A DNA stretch of 64,000 nucleotides from Pseudofrankia nepalensis. GTDB taxonomy: Bacteria > Actinomycetota > Actinomycetes > Frankiales > Frankiaceae. The translations under genes were made by a program, and so were the position numbers. Location: the NCBI RefSeq assembly GCF_016786305.1, contig NZ_JADWYV010000007.1; one strand, 5' to 3'. The number at the start of each line of letters is the position of its first letter. Within the stretch, counting starts at the first letter, position 1. This document shows positions 50,705-59,367 of the stretch, in pieces. The notes under the pieces were generated by a model. It did not search any database and was not told the DNA's origin. It saw only the letters and a list, made by a program, of their open reading frames with translations.

Positions 50705-51582
50705 CTACGGCTTGCGCCCGACGGCTCCGTAGCTGCTGACCTGCGCGTCGGTCAGGCCCGCCGGCACGGAGGCGTCGGGCCGCCAACGGTGCACGACCCG
50801 CACTCCGGGTTCGACCAGGTCCAGCCCGTCGAAGAACCGGGTGAACTCGGCGCGGTCGCGGGGCTGAAGGTGGACGCCGCGCTGCCCGCGGGCCGCGGCG
50901 AGCCGCTCGGCCTCCGGGTCGAAGTCAGCGGTGCCATGGGTGAGAACGAGGTAGCTACCCGACGGCACCGCGTCCAGGAGCGCGCGGACGATGCCGTTGG
51001 GGTCGTCGGAGTCCGCGAGGAAATGCAGGACCGCGATCAGGAAAAGAGCGACCGGCCGATTCAGGTCGAGGGTCTCCCGCAGGTCCGGTGCGCGCAGGAT
51101 CCCGTCGACATGGCGAATGTCGGCGTCGAGGTAGGCGGTACGTCCACCAGGGGTGCTGGTCCGCGGCGCACGGGCGTGAGCGAGCACGATCGGGTCATTG
51201 TCCCGTACACGACGCGCGCGTCCGGGGTGATCTTCTGGGCGACCTCGTGCAGGTTTTGCGACGCGGGAATGCCGGTGCCGACGTCCAGGAACTGACGAAT
51301 ACCGCGGGCACCGGCCAGGTACCGCGTCGCGCGAATCATGAACGCCCGGTTCTGCTGGGAGACGAGGCGGGCGTCCGGAAAGGCACCCGACGCCTGTTGG
51401 GGCACCTGCCGGTCGGCGGGATAATCGTCCCTGCCCTCGCGATAGTAGTCGTACGTCCGGGCCGAATGCGGCTGGTCGGCCTTCAGCCGCGCCGAATCGG
51501 GGGTCCCCGTCAGGGCTTCGCGCCAGTCAATGAGCCCCGCCCTCTGACCATCCGAGCCCCTCACCGCAGTAAGCCCCCTCAT
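50705..51582 (-). pseudogene. Second DUF574 SAM methyltransferase, single frameshift
   Basis: The first frame (from 51582) encodes a standard N-terminus: HSARTYDYYREGRDDYPADR and QFLDVGTGIPASQNLHEVAQKI, ending VVYG. After one missing base the next frame continues LAHARAPRTSTPGGRTAYLDADIRHVDGILRAPDLRETLDL, FLIAVLHFLADSDDPNGIV and GLTDAQVSSYGAVGR. Comparison with the intact copy at 3300-4157 (VYADNDPIVLAHARA) shows the expected GDNDPIV would be restored by one more base in the C run at 51201-51204. Outside this site the protein is complete. It may be a functional gene with a sequencing error. Confidence 0.85.
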
Positions 51583-52050
51583 GTCCTGGCGGATGTCCCG
51601 GTGTGACCCTAACAGTGCCGATCTGCTCCGCTACGCACCCATCTCGCCCCGATCGACCCCTGACCGGAGGGGACCAGATCTTGACAGGCCGAACCGACAG
51701 GAGGAAGGCAAGGGCTGCCACCCCACCGGCCGCGGAGTGCCATACCCTCCGCGGCCCTGCCGCCTCCGGCCCGCCACTCGCGCCGATCTGAGAGCCGACG
51801 GCTGGCACCGCCGCCCTCAGCCGCGGCGGGGACGCGGCGCTTGCCGGCCGTCAGGAACGCGCGACGGGCCGACGTATCGCCCGTCCGCCAATGCCGGTAT
51901 CGGTGCCGGTGCCGGTGCCGACATCGGTGTCGATATCGGTGCCGGCCGGGGTTCGCGGGCCCGGTCCCGTCGTCTCATCAACCCCCACCGCGAAACGAAA
52001 GCGCCCGTCCCCCGGGAAGAGGACGGGCGCTTTCTTACCGCGCGCGAGTG
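51583..52050. other. Gap with dinucleotide-phased ATCGGT/GGTGCC repeats and a terminator
   Basis: About 470 bases. From 51893 to 51952 the sequence is a run of ATCGGTGCCGGTGCC-like hexamers (GCCGGT, ATCGGT, GTCGAT). A strong hairpin at 51997-52034 (listed) closes the nuclease gene. No gene seen. Confidence 0.5.
51997..52034 (-). terminator. Strong stem-loop after the nuclease gene
   Basis: GAAAGCGCCCGTCC (51997-52010), a ten-base loop, then GGACGGGCGCTTTC (52021-52034): a perfect 14-bp stem 17 bases beyond the stop at 52051. On the minus strand the stem is followed by GTTTCG, a partial T tract. The best terminator candidate in the window. Confidence 0.85.
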
Positions 52051-54504
52051 CTACTCGACATCCACCACGGGGCTACCGGGACGGCAGCGCTCGGGCAGCG
52101 GCTCGGACCCACACCCCGTCAGAATCCGAAGAATCTGCGGGTCGTGGTCGCTGGCCTGGTCGGAGAACTCGGCGTTGATGTGCACCACACCGTACGAGTA
52201 GCCCTTGATGGTGTTCGGGCTGATCAGGATGTGGTCCAGCGTCTGCGAGTTGCCGTCGAACACGTAGCTGTACCGCTCGTTCACGGGCAGGTCGTTGATC
52301 AGCGGCTTCAGCAGCGCGCCGTTGTCGGTCAGCGTCGCCATGGTCGGGCTGAACTGGTAGTCGTTGATGTCACCCAGCACGACCACGCGAGCGGTGTTGC
52401 CGCTCTTGGCGGCCAGGTCGGCGACGAAGTTGCGAACCTCGGTCGCCTGCTGGCCGCGCTGGACCTCGGTGATCCGGTTCGGCGGCTGCACCGCGGCGCT
52501 GAGCGGGTAGTCGCCACCCTTGCTGTTGAAGTGGTTGGCGATGACGAACAGCTGCTTGTCGCCGTCGTACCGGAACTCGCCGACCAGGGGCTTGCGGCTG
52601 GCGTTCCAGGCGGAGCTGGCCGGGTTGATGCGGCCGGGAGAGGCCGACAGCAGGATCTGGTTGCTGGTCGGGCGCACCTTCTGCACGGTCACGGCCGTGT
52701 TGGCGTCGCCGCCGGGACGGTCGACGAAGGTGGTCCGGGCCGGGTTGAACAGGAACACCTGGCGGATGTTGCCGCCGGGGGCGCCGCCGTCGGTGCCGTC
52801 GTTGGGGTCGATCGACCGCGACTCGTAGGTCGGGCCACCGGCCGCCGTGATCGCCGCGATGAACTTGGCGATGGTCTGGTCGGCGGCGACGACACCGCCA
52901 CCGGCGGTGCCGTTGTTGTCCTGGATCTCCTCCAGGGCGATGATGTCGGGCTTGCCGAGGTTCACGACAATGGCCTCGGCCAGACGCGCGAACTTGGCGT
53001 CGGAGTCGCCGACGGTGAGGTTCTCAACGTTGTAGGTGACGATCGACAGGTCGCCGGTCTTCTTCGGCGGAGTGACCTTCTGCGGCTTGAGGCTGCCCTC
53101 GGTGATGGCGCCGAGAGTGGTGGTCTGGATGACGTACCCACCGAACGACTGGTAGTCCACGACGCCGACCGAACCGCCCGCGAGGGTGGAGCCGACGTTG
53201 GCGGCGGGGGCTCCGTTCAGGGCCAAGAGCATCAGACGGCCGCTGTTGGGGTCGTCGTAGGAGACATACGCCGTACCGCCGCGCGGGGTCAGGTTCTGGG
53301 CCGGCTTCAGGGTGACCCAGAGCTCGTCGAACTCGGTGTTGACCGGGCTGACGAGGCGGGTGTCCTCGGCGACGGTGACCCGCATGCCCTCGTGGACCTC
53401 CAGCCAGTCGAGCACGTACGAGCTCGGCTCGAGCGGCTGGGCCTCGAGGCTGCCCGTCTTGGTGAAGGTGTCGGCGAAGCTGACGGGGATCGGCGCGGGC
53501 AGCGCGTTGCCGCTGGTCAGCTTGACGGTGTTGACCGGGCCGCCGAGCTCGGTCAGCGACTGCGCGCCGGTGGCGGGCCGGAACTCGGTGACCCGTCCGG
53601 TGGCCAGCACCGAGTCGCCGATGGCGACGGTGGGGCTGGTGCTGCCCATGAAGACGAAGATGCCTTCGCTGGTCAGCGGGTCGGCGTCGGCCGACGGGTC
53701 CTGCATCCAGTAACCGCGAGCGTTACCCGTGGTGCGAACGGCGGTCACGATGCCGGGCACGTTGGTGACGCTCTGGCCGACGATCGGGGAGATCCGGCCG
53801 CTGCCCTGGATGTCGTGGATCCGCACCGAGCCGGGGGTCGGGTCGGTTGGGCCGCCCGTGTCGGTGGCGGTCACGGTGGTGCCGGCCGAGTTGGTGGCCT
53901 TCGGCACGCCCGAGGTGAAGTCGACCGAGTTGTTGTCGGTGTCGACCAGGGAGCCGCCGCGGGCGTTGGCCGTGGTGTTGGTCAGGCCGGGAGCGGCGAG
54001 AGTCTCGACGTTCGCGGTGGCGCCGTAGCCGACGAGGTCCTTGACGTTCGGCGCGATGGCGCAGGAGATGCCGCAGCCGACCAGCGGAATTTGGGCGGTG
54101 ACCAGGGCGACGACGCCGGAGGTGGCCGACATCGGGACGCTGCCCGTGGCGTCGGGGGTCGGCAGACTCAGCGTGCCACCCGCGCCAGCGGCCTGCTGCA
54201 CCAGGAAGCGACCGTTGGCGGGGATGGTGCCGGACAGGTTCGTCATCTGGAAGACGGCGCCCGCCGCCGAGGCGTACTGAACGGACCAGCCGCTGACGTC
54301 GATCGGGCTGCTCGTGAGGTTCGCCAGCTCGATGAAGTCGTTCTTGATCGTCGCGCCCGAGTTGCCGCCTCCGCCGTAGACGGCGGAGATGACGACGTCG
54401 GTCGAGAGCGCGTTCGCGGGCGCCGGGATGGTCGTCAGGGTAGCCGCGACCACGAACGGCAGACTCGCCGCCGTGATCAAGCGGCGTGCTCTGGGGTTTG
54501 CCAC
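52051..54504 (-). CDS. ExeM/NucH-type extracellular nuclease with lamin-tail domain
   Basis: 817 aa from the GTG at 54504 (AGGAG upstream). The signal peptide reads RRLITAASLPFVVAATLTTIPAPANA. A lamin-tail domain follows (VVISAVYGGGGNSGATIKNDFIELANLTSSPIDVSGWSVQYAS). The middle holds OB-fold-like beta domains (GIVTAVRTTGNARGYWMQDPSAD). Residues ~490-810 are an endonuclease/exonuclease/phosphatase domain: IVTYNVENLTVGDSDAKFARLAEAI, IIALEEIQDNNG, ANHFNSKGGD, VLGDINDYQ, LDHILIS and SDHDPQI, covering the catalytic Asn, Glu, Asp and His residues. It probably degrades extracellular DNA for nutrients or biofilm turnover. There is no C-terminal anchor. Codon pattern is less GC-extreme than its neighbours. 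Confidence 0.95.
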   Translation of the reverse strand: MANPRARRLITAASLPFVVAATLTTIPAPANALSTDVVISAVYGGGGNSGATIKNDFIELANLTSSPIDVSGWSVQYASAAGAVFQMTNLSGTIPANGRFLVQQAAGAGGTLSLPTPDATGSVPMSATSGVVALVTAQIPLVGCGISCAIAPNVKDLVGYGATANVETLAAPGLTNTTANARGGSLVDTDNNSVDFTSGVPKATNSAGTTVTATDTGGPTDPTPGSVRIHDIQGSGRISPIVGQSVTNVPGIVTAVRTTGNARGYWMQDPSADADPLTSEGIFVFMGSTSPTVAIGDSVLATGRVTEFRPATGAQSLTELGGPVNTVKLTSGNALPAPIPVSFADTFTKTGSLEAQPLEPSSYVLDWLEVHEGMRVTVAEDTRLVSPVNTEFDELWVTLKPAQNLTPRGGTAYVSYDDPNSGRLMLLALNGAPAANVGSTLAGGSVGVVDYQSFGGYVIQTTTLGAITEGSLKPQKVTPPKKTGDLSIVTYNVENLTVGDSDAKFARLAEAIVVNLGKPDIIALEEIQDNNGTAGGGVVAADQTIAKFIAAITAAGGPTYESRSIDPNDGTDGGAPGGNIRQVFLFNPARTTFVDRPGGDANTAVTVQKVRPTSNQILLSASPGRINPASSAWNASRKPLVGEFRYDGDKQLFVIANHFNSKGGDYPLSAAVQPPNRITEVQRGQQATEVRNFVADLAAKSGNTARVVVLGDINDYQFSPTMATLTDNGALLKPLINDLPVNERYSYVFDGNSQTLDHILISPNTIKGYSYGVVHINAEFSDQASDHDPQILRILTGCGSEPLPERCRPGSPVVDVE

Positions 54505-55030
54505 AGCTGTTCTACTCCTAAGGGAAGGTTCTCTCCAGGAGCATGGTGGTCGGCGCGATCTGGTGGAAGTACCCATCCTGGCGAACTTCCGTGGTCACCC
54601 TAGGTGTTCCTCGTTTGTTTCCATCACGTTTCACTCCAGGTGAGAAGCAGTACCGAGGTCAGCGGTTGGCAAGCGCCCTGGTGCGATGGTGACCAGCCAG
54701 TGGCCGTCCGCCACCAGCGCGCGGACGGCCACCTTCCCGCTCGCGGGCCAACCAGTTGGCGGCGTGCGAACGCACCACGGGCCGAGGGCCACCGTTGCGC
54801 GGATGTGGGAAGTACGGGTATCGGAATTACCCATATCGAAAGCGCCGTGCGCATGTCGAGAACGCGCGGTCGGCTCCGTCTGGCTCACGGGCGCGGCCGG
54901 GGCGCGCGTCAATCGACAAGGCGATGGGACGCCCACCGGCGGGGGTGCTTTGATAGGCCGAGCCGGGAGTGACCGCCGGGCCCGAGGCGGGCGGCCCCGT
55001 GTTCCCGTGTCGGGGTCGGGGGCGCAGGCC
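54505..55030. other. Gap between the nuclease and the next gene
   Basis: About 525 bases between divergent genes. The first ~120 bases upstream of the nuclease are AT-richer (CTACTCCTAAGGGAAGG; GTTTGTTTCCATCACG) and must contain its promoter. GGGTA/TACCC with a seven-base spacer sits at 54816-54832. The frame covering it is continuous with the gene at 55031 but shows no domain likeness, so I leave it out. Confidence 0.45.
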
Positions 55031-55534
55031 GTGGGGTTTCCCTTCTTCAACTACAAACGGGCGGTCGCCCGGCGGGCACGCCAGACGTTGTCGCCGGGCG
55101 AGCAGGTCGTCTGCGTCCATCTCTGCCGGCCGTGGGGCACGCTGGGAGCCGACCTGGCGGAGGGCCTCGGCGGCGCCGTCCCCGTCATCGGCCACCTCGC
55201 CGGCGGCATCGCGAAGGCGGTCCTCGATTCCGGGCGCGAACGACCGACCGGCATCGCGGCGGGGTTCCCGGACGGCCTGGTCTTCGTCGCGGTGACCTCC
55301 GCCCGCGTCGTCATCTACCGCAAGGCCGGCATGTACCGGATGGTGCCGAGGTTCGCCGTCGCCTACGCACCCCACGAGATCACCGAGATGACGCTCGAAC
55401 AGGGCGCGATGTACCGGGTGGGCCTGCATTTCCCTGACGGTTCCGGCGTCTGGCTGCAGGTCGCGGCGGGCCAGGTCAGCGCGCGCCGGCTGCTGACCGC
55501 GTGGACCGCCCTCAAGACCCCGCCATCCCCCTAG
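55031..55534 (+). CDS. Hypothetical protein, possibly PH-domain-like
   Basis: 167 aa from the GTG at 55031, chosen because VGFPFFNYKRAVARRARQTLSPGEQVVCVHLCRP begins the structured part. A glycine-rich helix (LGADLAEGLGGAVPVIGHLAGGIAKAVLD) could lie on a membrane. The second half, GLVFVAVTSARVVIYRKAGMYRMVPRFAVAYAPHEITEMTLEQGAMYRVGLHFPDGSGVWLQVA, has the alternating strands and turn pattern of a pleckstrin-like bPH domain. I recognise no named family with certainty. It is followed by the ECF sigma gene ~295 bp downstream, without a clear operon link. Confidence 0.7.
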   Translation: MGFPFFNYKRAVARRARQTLSPGEQVVCVHLCRPWGTLGADLAEGLGGAVPVIGHLAGGIAKAVLDSGRERPTGIAAGFPDGLVFVAVTSARVVIYRKAGMYRMVPRFAVAYAPHEITEMTLEQGAMYRVGLHFPDGSGVWLQVAAGQVSARRLLTAWTALKTPPSP

Positions 55535-55828
55535 ATCATCTGCTGGGAGGCTCGAGGGCGACCGCGAAGGACGGCTCGGCCACGGTCGAGCAGGCGTCAC
55601 CGATGGCGAGCGGCGGCGATCGCCTGGCCCGGTCGAGCAGCACGGGGGCGGCCGCCGCGTCTAGTGGGTATGCGACCATCACACGCCCGACCGCCCGGCC
55701 CGCGCACCGGGCCCGCGCGGACGGCCCGCGCGCCGCGCGCCCGCGCCGCCGGCCGGGCCGCGCCCGTTCGGGCCCCGGTCCGCCTCGCCGCGTTCACCGT
55801 CACCCAGGTCGTCGAAGCCCCGGAGGTC

Positions 55829-56392
55829 ATGATCACATCCAGCCGGCCCGAGGGTGGGACGCCAGCGCGGGCGGTGGACCCCGACGACGCCGTCGAGACG
55901 GACCCCTACGCGGCCGTCGGCTCGCTGTACTCCGAGCACCGGCTCGAGCTGACCCGGCTCGCGCTGCTGCTGCTCGACGACCGGCGCGGCGCCGAGGACG
56001 TCGTGCAGGACGCGTTCGTCGGCCTGCTGCGCAACTGGCCGCGGCTGCGTGCCCAGGAGAGCGCGCTCGCGTACCTGCGCGCGAGCGTCGTCAACCGCGC
56101 CCGCAGTCAGCTGCGCCGGCGGGCGGTGGCGCGGCGCGTCGGGGTTCGGTACGAGCCGCCGGTCTGGTCGGCGGAGGCCGCGGCGCTGGTCGGCGAGGAG
56201 CGGCGCGCCGTGCTGGAGGCGCTGCGCGGCCTGCCGCCGCGGCGCCGGCTCGTCCTGGTGCTGCGGTACTACCTCAACCTGAGCGACGACGAGATCGCGC
56301 AGGCGCTGGGAATCGCCCCGGCGACCGTCCGTTCCACCGCGACCCGGGCCGTCCGGGCGCTCGGTGACCTGCTCGGGGAGGAGGACCGATGA
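55829..56392 (+). CDS. SigE-type ECF RNA polymerase sigma factor
   Basis: 187 aa from the ATG at 55829 (GGAGGTC upstream; the longer frame to 55664 is Arg/Pro-rich and doubtful). Region 2: AAVGSLYSEHRLELTRLALLLLDDRRGAEDVVQDAFVGLLRNWPRL. Region 4: VLEALRGLPPRRRLVLVLRYYLNLSDDEIAQALGIAPATVRSTATRAVRAL. The YSEHRLELTRLA...D...AEDVVQDAF pattern is that of the SigE-subfamily ECF factors common in actinobacteria. The 4-base overlap with the next gene, a membrane protein, suggests that partner controls it. Confidence 0.95.
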   Translation: MITSSRPEGGTPARAVDPDDAVETDPYAAVGSLYSEHRLELTRLALLLLDDRRGAEDVVQDAFVGLLRNWPRLRAQESALAYLRASVVNRARSQLRRRAVARRVGVRYEPPVWSAEAAALVGEERRAVLEALRGLPPRRRLVLVLRYYLNLSDDEIAQALGIAPATVRSTATRAVRALGDLLGEEDR

Positions 56393-57690
56393 CGAGCGCG
56401 CGCGAGGAGCGGCTGCGCGAGGCGCTGCGCGCGGGCGCCCATCTGGTGACGCCCGAGACCCTCGACCCGGACCGGTCGTTCACCGCGACGCGGCGACGCG
56501 CCCAGGCGGGCCGGCGGCGTCCGCGCCGGGCCGCGCCGGAACCGCCGCCTCGCCGCCGTCGGCCGCTGGTCCCGGTCCTGGTCATAGCGGTCGTGCTGGC
56601 CGTCGTCGGCGGCACGACGGCGCTGACCCGGCTCGCCTGGACCGACGGGGACCGGCCCGTCCCGGCCGGGGGTCCCACCGCGACGGCGGATCCCGGCGTG
56701 GTGGATGTGACCGCCACCCGCTTCTTCGTGACGGCCCGACCGGGCGGCGGCCTGATACCGCCCGGCCAGCCGGCGCCGGAGCTGACCATCCGGGACGCCC
56801 GGACGGGCGAGGTGACGGCGGCCGTGCCGATGCCGAACGCCGAGCCGTTCTGCACGGACCAGCTGAAGGACGGCTGCGCGTGGGGCCCCGTCTCCGGGAC
56901 AGCCGACCCGTCGGTGTTCTTCGCGGTCGCGAACGGGCGCCTGTACCGGCTGGTCGTCGACGGGGTCGGCCAGGTGGCGTCGTTCACCGAGGTCGACGTC
57001 GCGGGAGCCCGCTACCAGGGGGACGGGTTCGCCGTGTCGCCCGACGGTCGTCGGGTCGCCTCCGTGGCGAGATCCGACGAGCCCGGCAACTTCTTCATGA
57101 GCGACACGATCGAAATCGTCAGCCTCGACGACCGGCAGGTACGGACCTACCAGCCAAACGACGTGCTCTTTTATTTCAAGGGCCTGAGCTGGTCCGCCGA
57201 CGGCCGCTACCTGGTCTTCGAGGCGGCCCGTCACCCCGACACGTCCTCGGGCCGGGAAGGCCTGTGGATTCTCGACACCCGCCTGGGCGGCGAGGACCTA
57301 TTCGCCAACTCCCGGCAGGTGGTCCCGGCCACGCCGGACGACGACCTGTCGGTTCTCGGCGCGGACGCCGCCGCGGCGGTTCTCGGCCCGGACGGCCACC
57401 GGCTGTACGTCACGCTCGCCTCGTGGAACCAACTGCCGGGCCGGGTGACGACCCGGCTGGTCGAGCTGGACGCGGCCACCGGACGCCAGCTGCGGGTCCT
57501 GCTGGAGCTGCGCCGGGAATGGACCGGCGCCTGGCCGATCGCCACCATCGCGTTGGCGCGCAAACCCTCCGGGCACCTGCTCCTGCTCGACGGCGACGGC
57601 TCCGGCGCCACGGTCTACGACATCGACCCGCGCGGCGGCGGACACTCCCGCGTGCCGCTCGCCCACGGCAACCCTTCCTCCATCGCCTGA
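56389..57690 (+). CDS. Membrane protein with extracytoplasmic beta-propeller-like domain, sigma-factor partner
   Basis: 433 aa; the start lies in an ATGA overlap with the sigma gene. The cytoplasmic N-terminus (~1-60) is basic, with EERLREALRAGAHLVTPETLDPDRSFTATRRRAQ. One membrane helix follows, LVPVLVIAVVLAVVGGTTALTRL (~60-82), and an outer domain of ~340 residues with repeats of the TolB/WD-like type: GDGFAVSPDGRRVASVARSDEP, LSWSADGRYLVFEAARHPD, AAAVLGPDGHRLYVTLAS. It has the topology of an anti-sigma factor with a sensor domain, though the N-terminal segment lacks a zinc anti-sigma motif. It probably holds the sigma factor at the membrane. Confidence 0.85.
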   Translation: MTSAREERLREALRAGAHLVTPETLDPDRSFTATRRRAQAGRRRPRRAAPEPPPRRRRPLVPVLVIAVVLAVVGGTTALTRLAWTDGDRPVPAGGPTATADPGVVDVTATRFFVTARPGGGLIPPGQPAPELTIRDARTGEVTAAVPMPNAEPFCTDQLKDGCAWGPVSGTADPSVFFAVANGRLYRLVVDGVGQVASFTEVDVAGARYQGDGFAVSPDGRRVASVARSDEPGNFFMSDTIEIVSLDDRQVRTYQPNDVLFYFKGLSWSADGRYLVFEAARHPDTSSGREGLWILDTRLGGEDLFANSRQVVPATPDDDLSVLGADAAAAVLGPDGHRLYVTLASWNQLPGRVTTRLVELDAATGRQLRVLLELRREWTGAWPIATIALARKPSGHLLLLDGDGSGATVYDIDPRGGGHSRVPLAHGNPSSIA

Positions 57691-57693
57691 CGG

Positions 57694-57883
57694 GAAACCT
57701 CGCAACCGGTGAGCGGGGCGGCCCCGACGAGCGGCTGGTCATGACCTGCGGGGAGTTCGACCATGATCCCAGAGGCCGTGGTGCCGAAAACCGCCCCGTC
57801 TGGCACCACAACCCATGCACCGTTTCCAGGACCGGCCAGCCATCAGCGATTTCCCGTAGCCCCACGTGGCCGGCCAACGCCGG
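57694..57883 (+). repeat. 190-bp dispersed structured repeat (copy B)
   Basis: Begins four bases after the stop of the membrane protein gene and aligns over its full length with 12237-12426. The core stem here is GTGGTGCC (57778-57785) pairing perfectly with GGCACCAC (57802-57809). The copy A version keeps the pairing with different bases. GGTCATGACC and GACCATGATCCCAGA are shared. Its place directly after a stop codon suggests it is transcribed with the upstream gene. Confidence 0.85.
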
Positions 57884-58002
57884 ACCTCAGAACCAATGGG
57901 AGCCCACAGCCGGCGTGCTCTCGCCGAACAGCAGCCCGGTCGTGGACGGGAAGCCGACAGGCCGGGGTCGGCGGTGGGCGCGGCGGGTTACGGTCCGGGG
58001 CC
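57884..58002. other. Short gap before the lipoprotein gene
   Basis: About 120 bases of GC-rich sequence between repeat copy B and the lipoprotein start. No promoter could be placed. Confidence 0.4.
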
Positions 58003-59127
58003 GTGCGGACCAGGAGCAAACTCACCCTGACCTGCGCGCTCGCGGTCGCGCTCACCGTCACGGCCTGCGGCAGCACGGCCGACCCAGCCGTGAACCCCTC
58101 CGCGGCGGCGTCGGGCACCCTCGACGTGACCGCCACCGGCCCGCCGACGCCGGGCTCCGGCGACGTGCTCGCCGTCGTCTACGGCGCGAAGGTCGGCTGG
58201 CTGCCCGACGGCGTCGCGCTCAGCTGGGACACGTTCGACGCCCGGGAGAACCTGTACGGGTTCCCGGGCTCCTGGTACCGGCAGACCGCGTCCTTCCACG
58301 CCGGCGTCGACATCCGGCGGGAGCTGGACGCCGGCGGCTCGGCCCTCGACCCCTACGCCGCCCACGAGGTCGAGGTGCTGCGCACCCGCGAACCCGGCGG
58401 CGCCGTGCCCGACGTCGACGCCTGGCGGGCCCATCTGGACGCCGAGGTCGCCGCCGCGGCGGGGACGCTCACCCGTGCCTACGAGCAGGCGACGGTGGGC
58501 GGCGGGCCGGCGCTGCTCACCCGGACCGTCAACACCGCGCCGGGCAGCTGGACCGGTGACAAACCCCCGCCGGCCGAGGTCGTCGATCACAGCGTCTACT
58601 GGCGGGTCGAGACGGCCGGCGACCAGGTGGGCGTCAAGGTCACCGGACCGGACCGGGACGCGGTCCTGCGGATCGCCGAGAGCATGACCGTCGGCGCCCG
58701 GCCCACCGGCCCGTCCGCGCCCGACGACGCCGCGGCGCGGATCCGCGCCTCCGTCCAGACCGCTCTCGACGGCTCCCTCGGCGAGGGCATGCTCGACGCC
58801 GTCACCGAGATCGACGTCGTCGGGCCCGCGTTCGACGCGGCGCTCGTCGCCCACCCCGCCGCGGTGCGCGGGTTGACCGTCGCCGGGTTCGACCCGGCCA
58901 GCGAGGTCGTGTGGCTCGGCACCAGCTCGGCCGAACTGGTCGGCATCCTCGTCGACGTCGTCGCCGAGCATGGCGACCCGGGCGTCGGCGCGATCGGCCG
59001 GCACGTGGCCGGCGGTCCTGTCACCACATCGGCGCGGATGATGGGTCTGGCCGACGGCTGGAAGGTCGCCCGCGAGAGCTACTGCGGGCTGACATTCCCT
59101 GTGCTGGTGTGCCCCGCGTTCAACTGA
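58003..59127 (+). CDS. Lipoprotein of unknown function
   Basis: 374 aa from the GTG at 58003. RTRSKLTLTCALAVALTVTACGS is a lipoprotein signal ending in VTAC. The mature part has two halves of mixed alpha/beta character: GDVLAVVYGAKVGWLPDGVALSWDTFDARENLYGFPGSWYRQTASFHAG up front, and later AEVVDHSVYWRVETAGDQVGVKVTGPDRDAVLRIAESM, then GIGRHVAGGPV near the end with a single Cys pair (ESYCGLTFPVLVCPAFN). I recognise no family. It probably lies on the outer membrane face. The preceding gene pair (sigma, membrane protein) may be functionally linked, but the repeat lies between. Confidence 0.78.
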   Translation: MRTRSKLTLTCALAVALTVTACGSTADPAVNPSAAASGTLDVTATGPPTPGSGDVLAVVYGAKVGWLPDGVALSWDTFDARENLYGFPGSWYRQTASFHAGVDIRRELDAGGSALDPYAAHEVEVLRTREPGGAVPDVDAWRAHLDAEVAAAAGTLTRAYEQATVGGGPALLTRTVNTAPGSWTGDKPPPAEVVDHSVYWRVETAGDQVGVKVTGPDRDAVLRIAESMTVGARPTGPSAPDDAAARIRASVQTALDGSLGEGMLDAVTEIDVVGPAFDAALVAHPAAVRGLTVAGFDPASEVVWLGTSSAELVGILVDVVAEHGDPGVGAIGRHVAGGPVTTSARMMGLADGWKVARESYCGLTFPVLVCPAFN

Positions 59128-59345
59128 TCACGCGTCCGCGGCCCGCCGACGTTGTCGAAGTAGACGTCGATCCCGTCCGGCGCCGCGTGTCGCGGCCGCT
59201 CCACAAGCTGCCCGTCGTGACTGTCGAAGGCCGCGTCGAATCCGAGCTCGTCGAGCAGGTAGCGCACGTTGTCCGGGCTGCCCGCTGAGCCGATCACCCG
59301 TCCTGCCCCCAGCAGGCGGACAGCGCGGCTGGGGGCGCAACCACC
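59128..59345 (-). pseudogene. Relic of an MDR-family NADPH oxidoreductase
   Basis: The minus strand encodes GAGRVIGSAGSPDNVRYLLDELGFDAAFDSHDGQLVERPRHAAPDGIDVYFDNVGG, which matches the Rossmann core of quinone-oxidoreductase/prostaglandin-reductase-like enzymes (G.VIGSAGS..K...L.E.LGFDA.F.Y......DG.D.YFDNVGG). The usual protein has ~330 residues; only ~65 remain, without start or catalytic part, and the frame ends at 59079 within the lipoprotein gene. A fossil left by deletion. Confidence 0.8.
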
Positions 59346-59367
59346 CGGTCAGCCGCGGTGACCGGCA

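Noticed and set aside
51841..54603. 920-codon plus-strand frame opposite the nuclease
   Set aside because: Antisense shadow of the nuclease gene; mostly Val/Gly/Asp/Arg repeats, with no family motifs.
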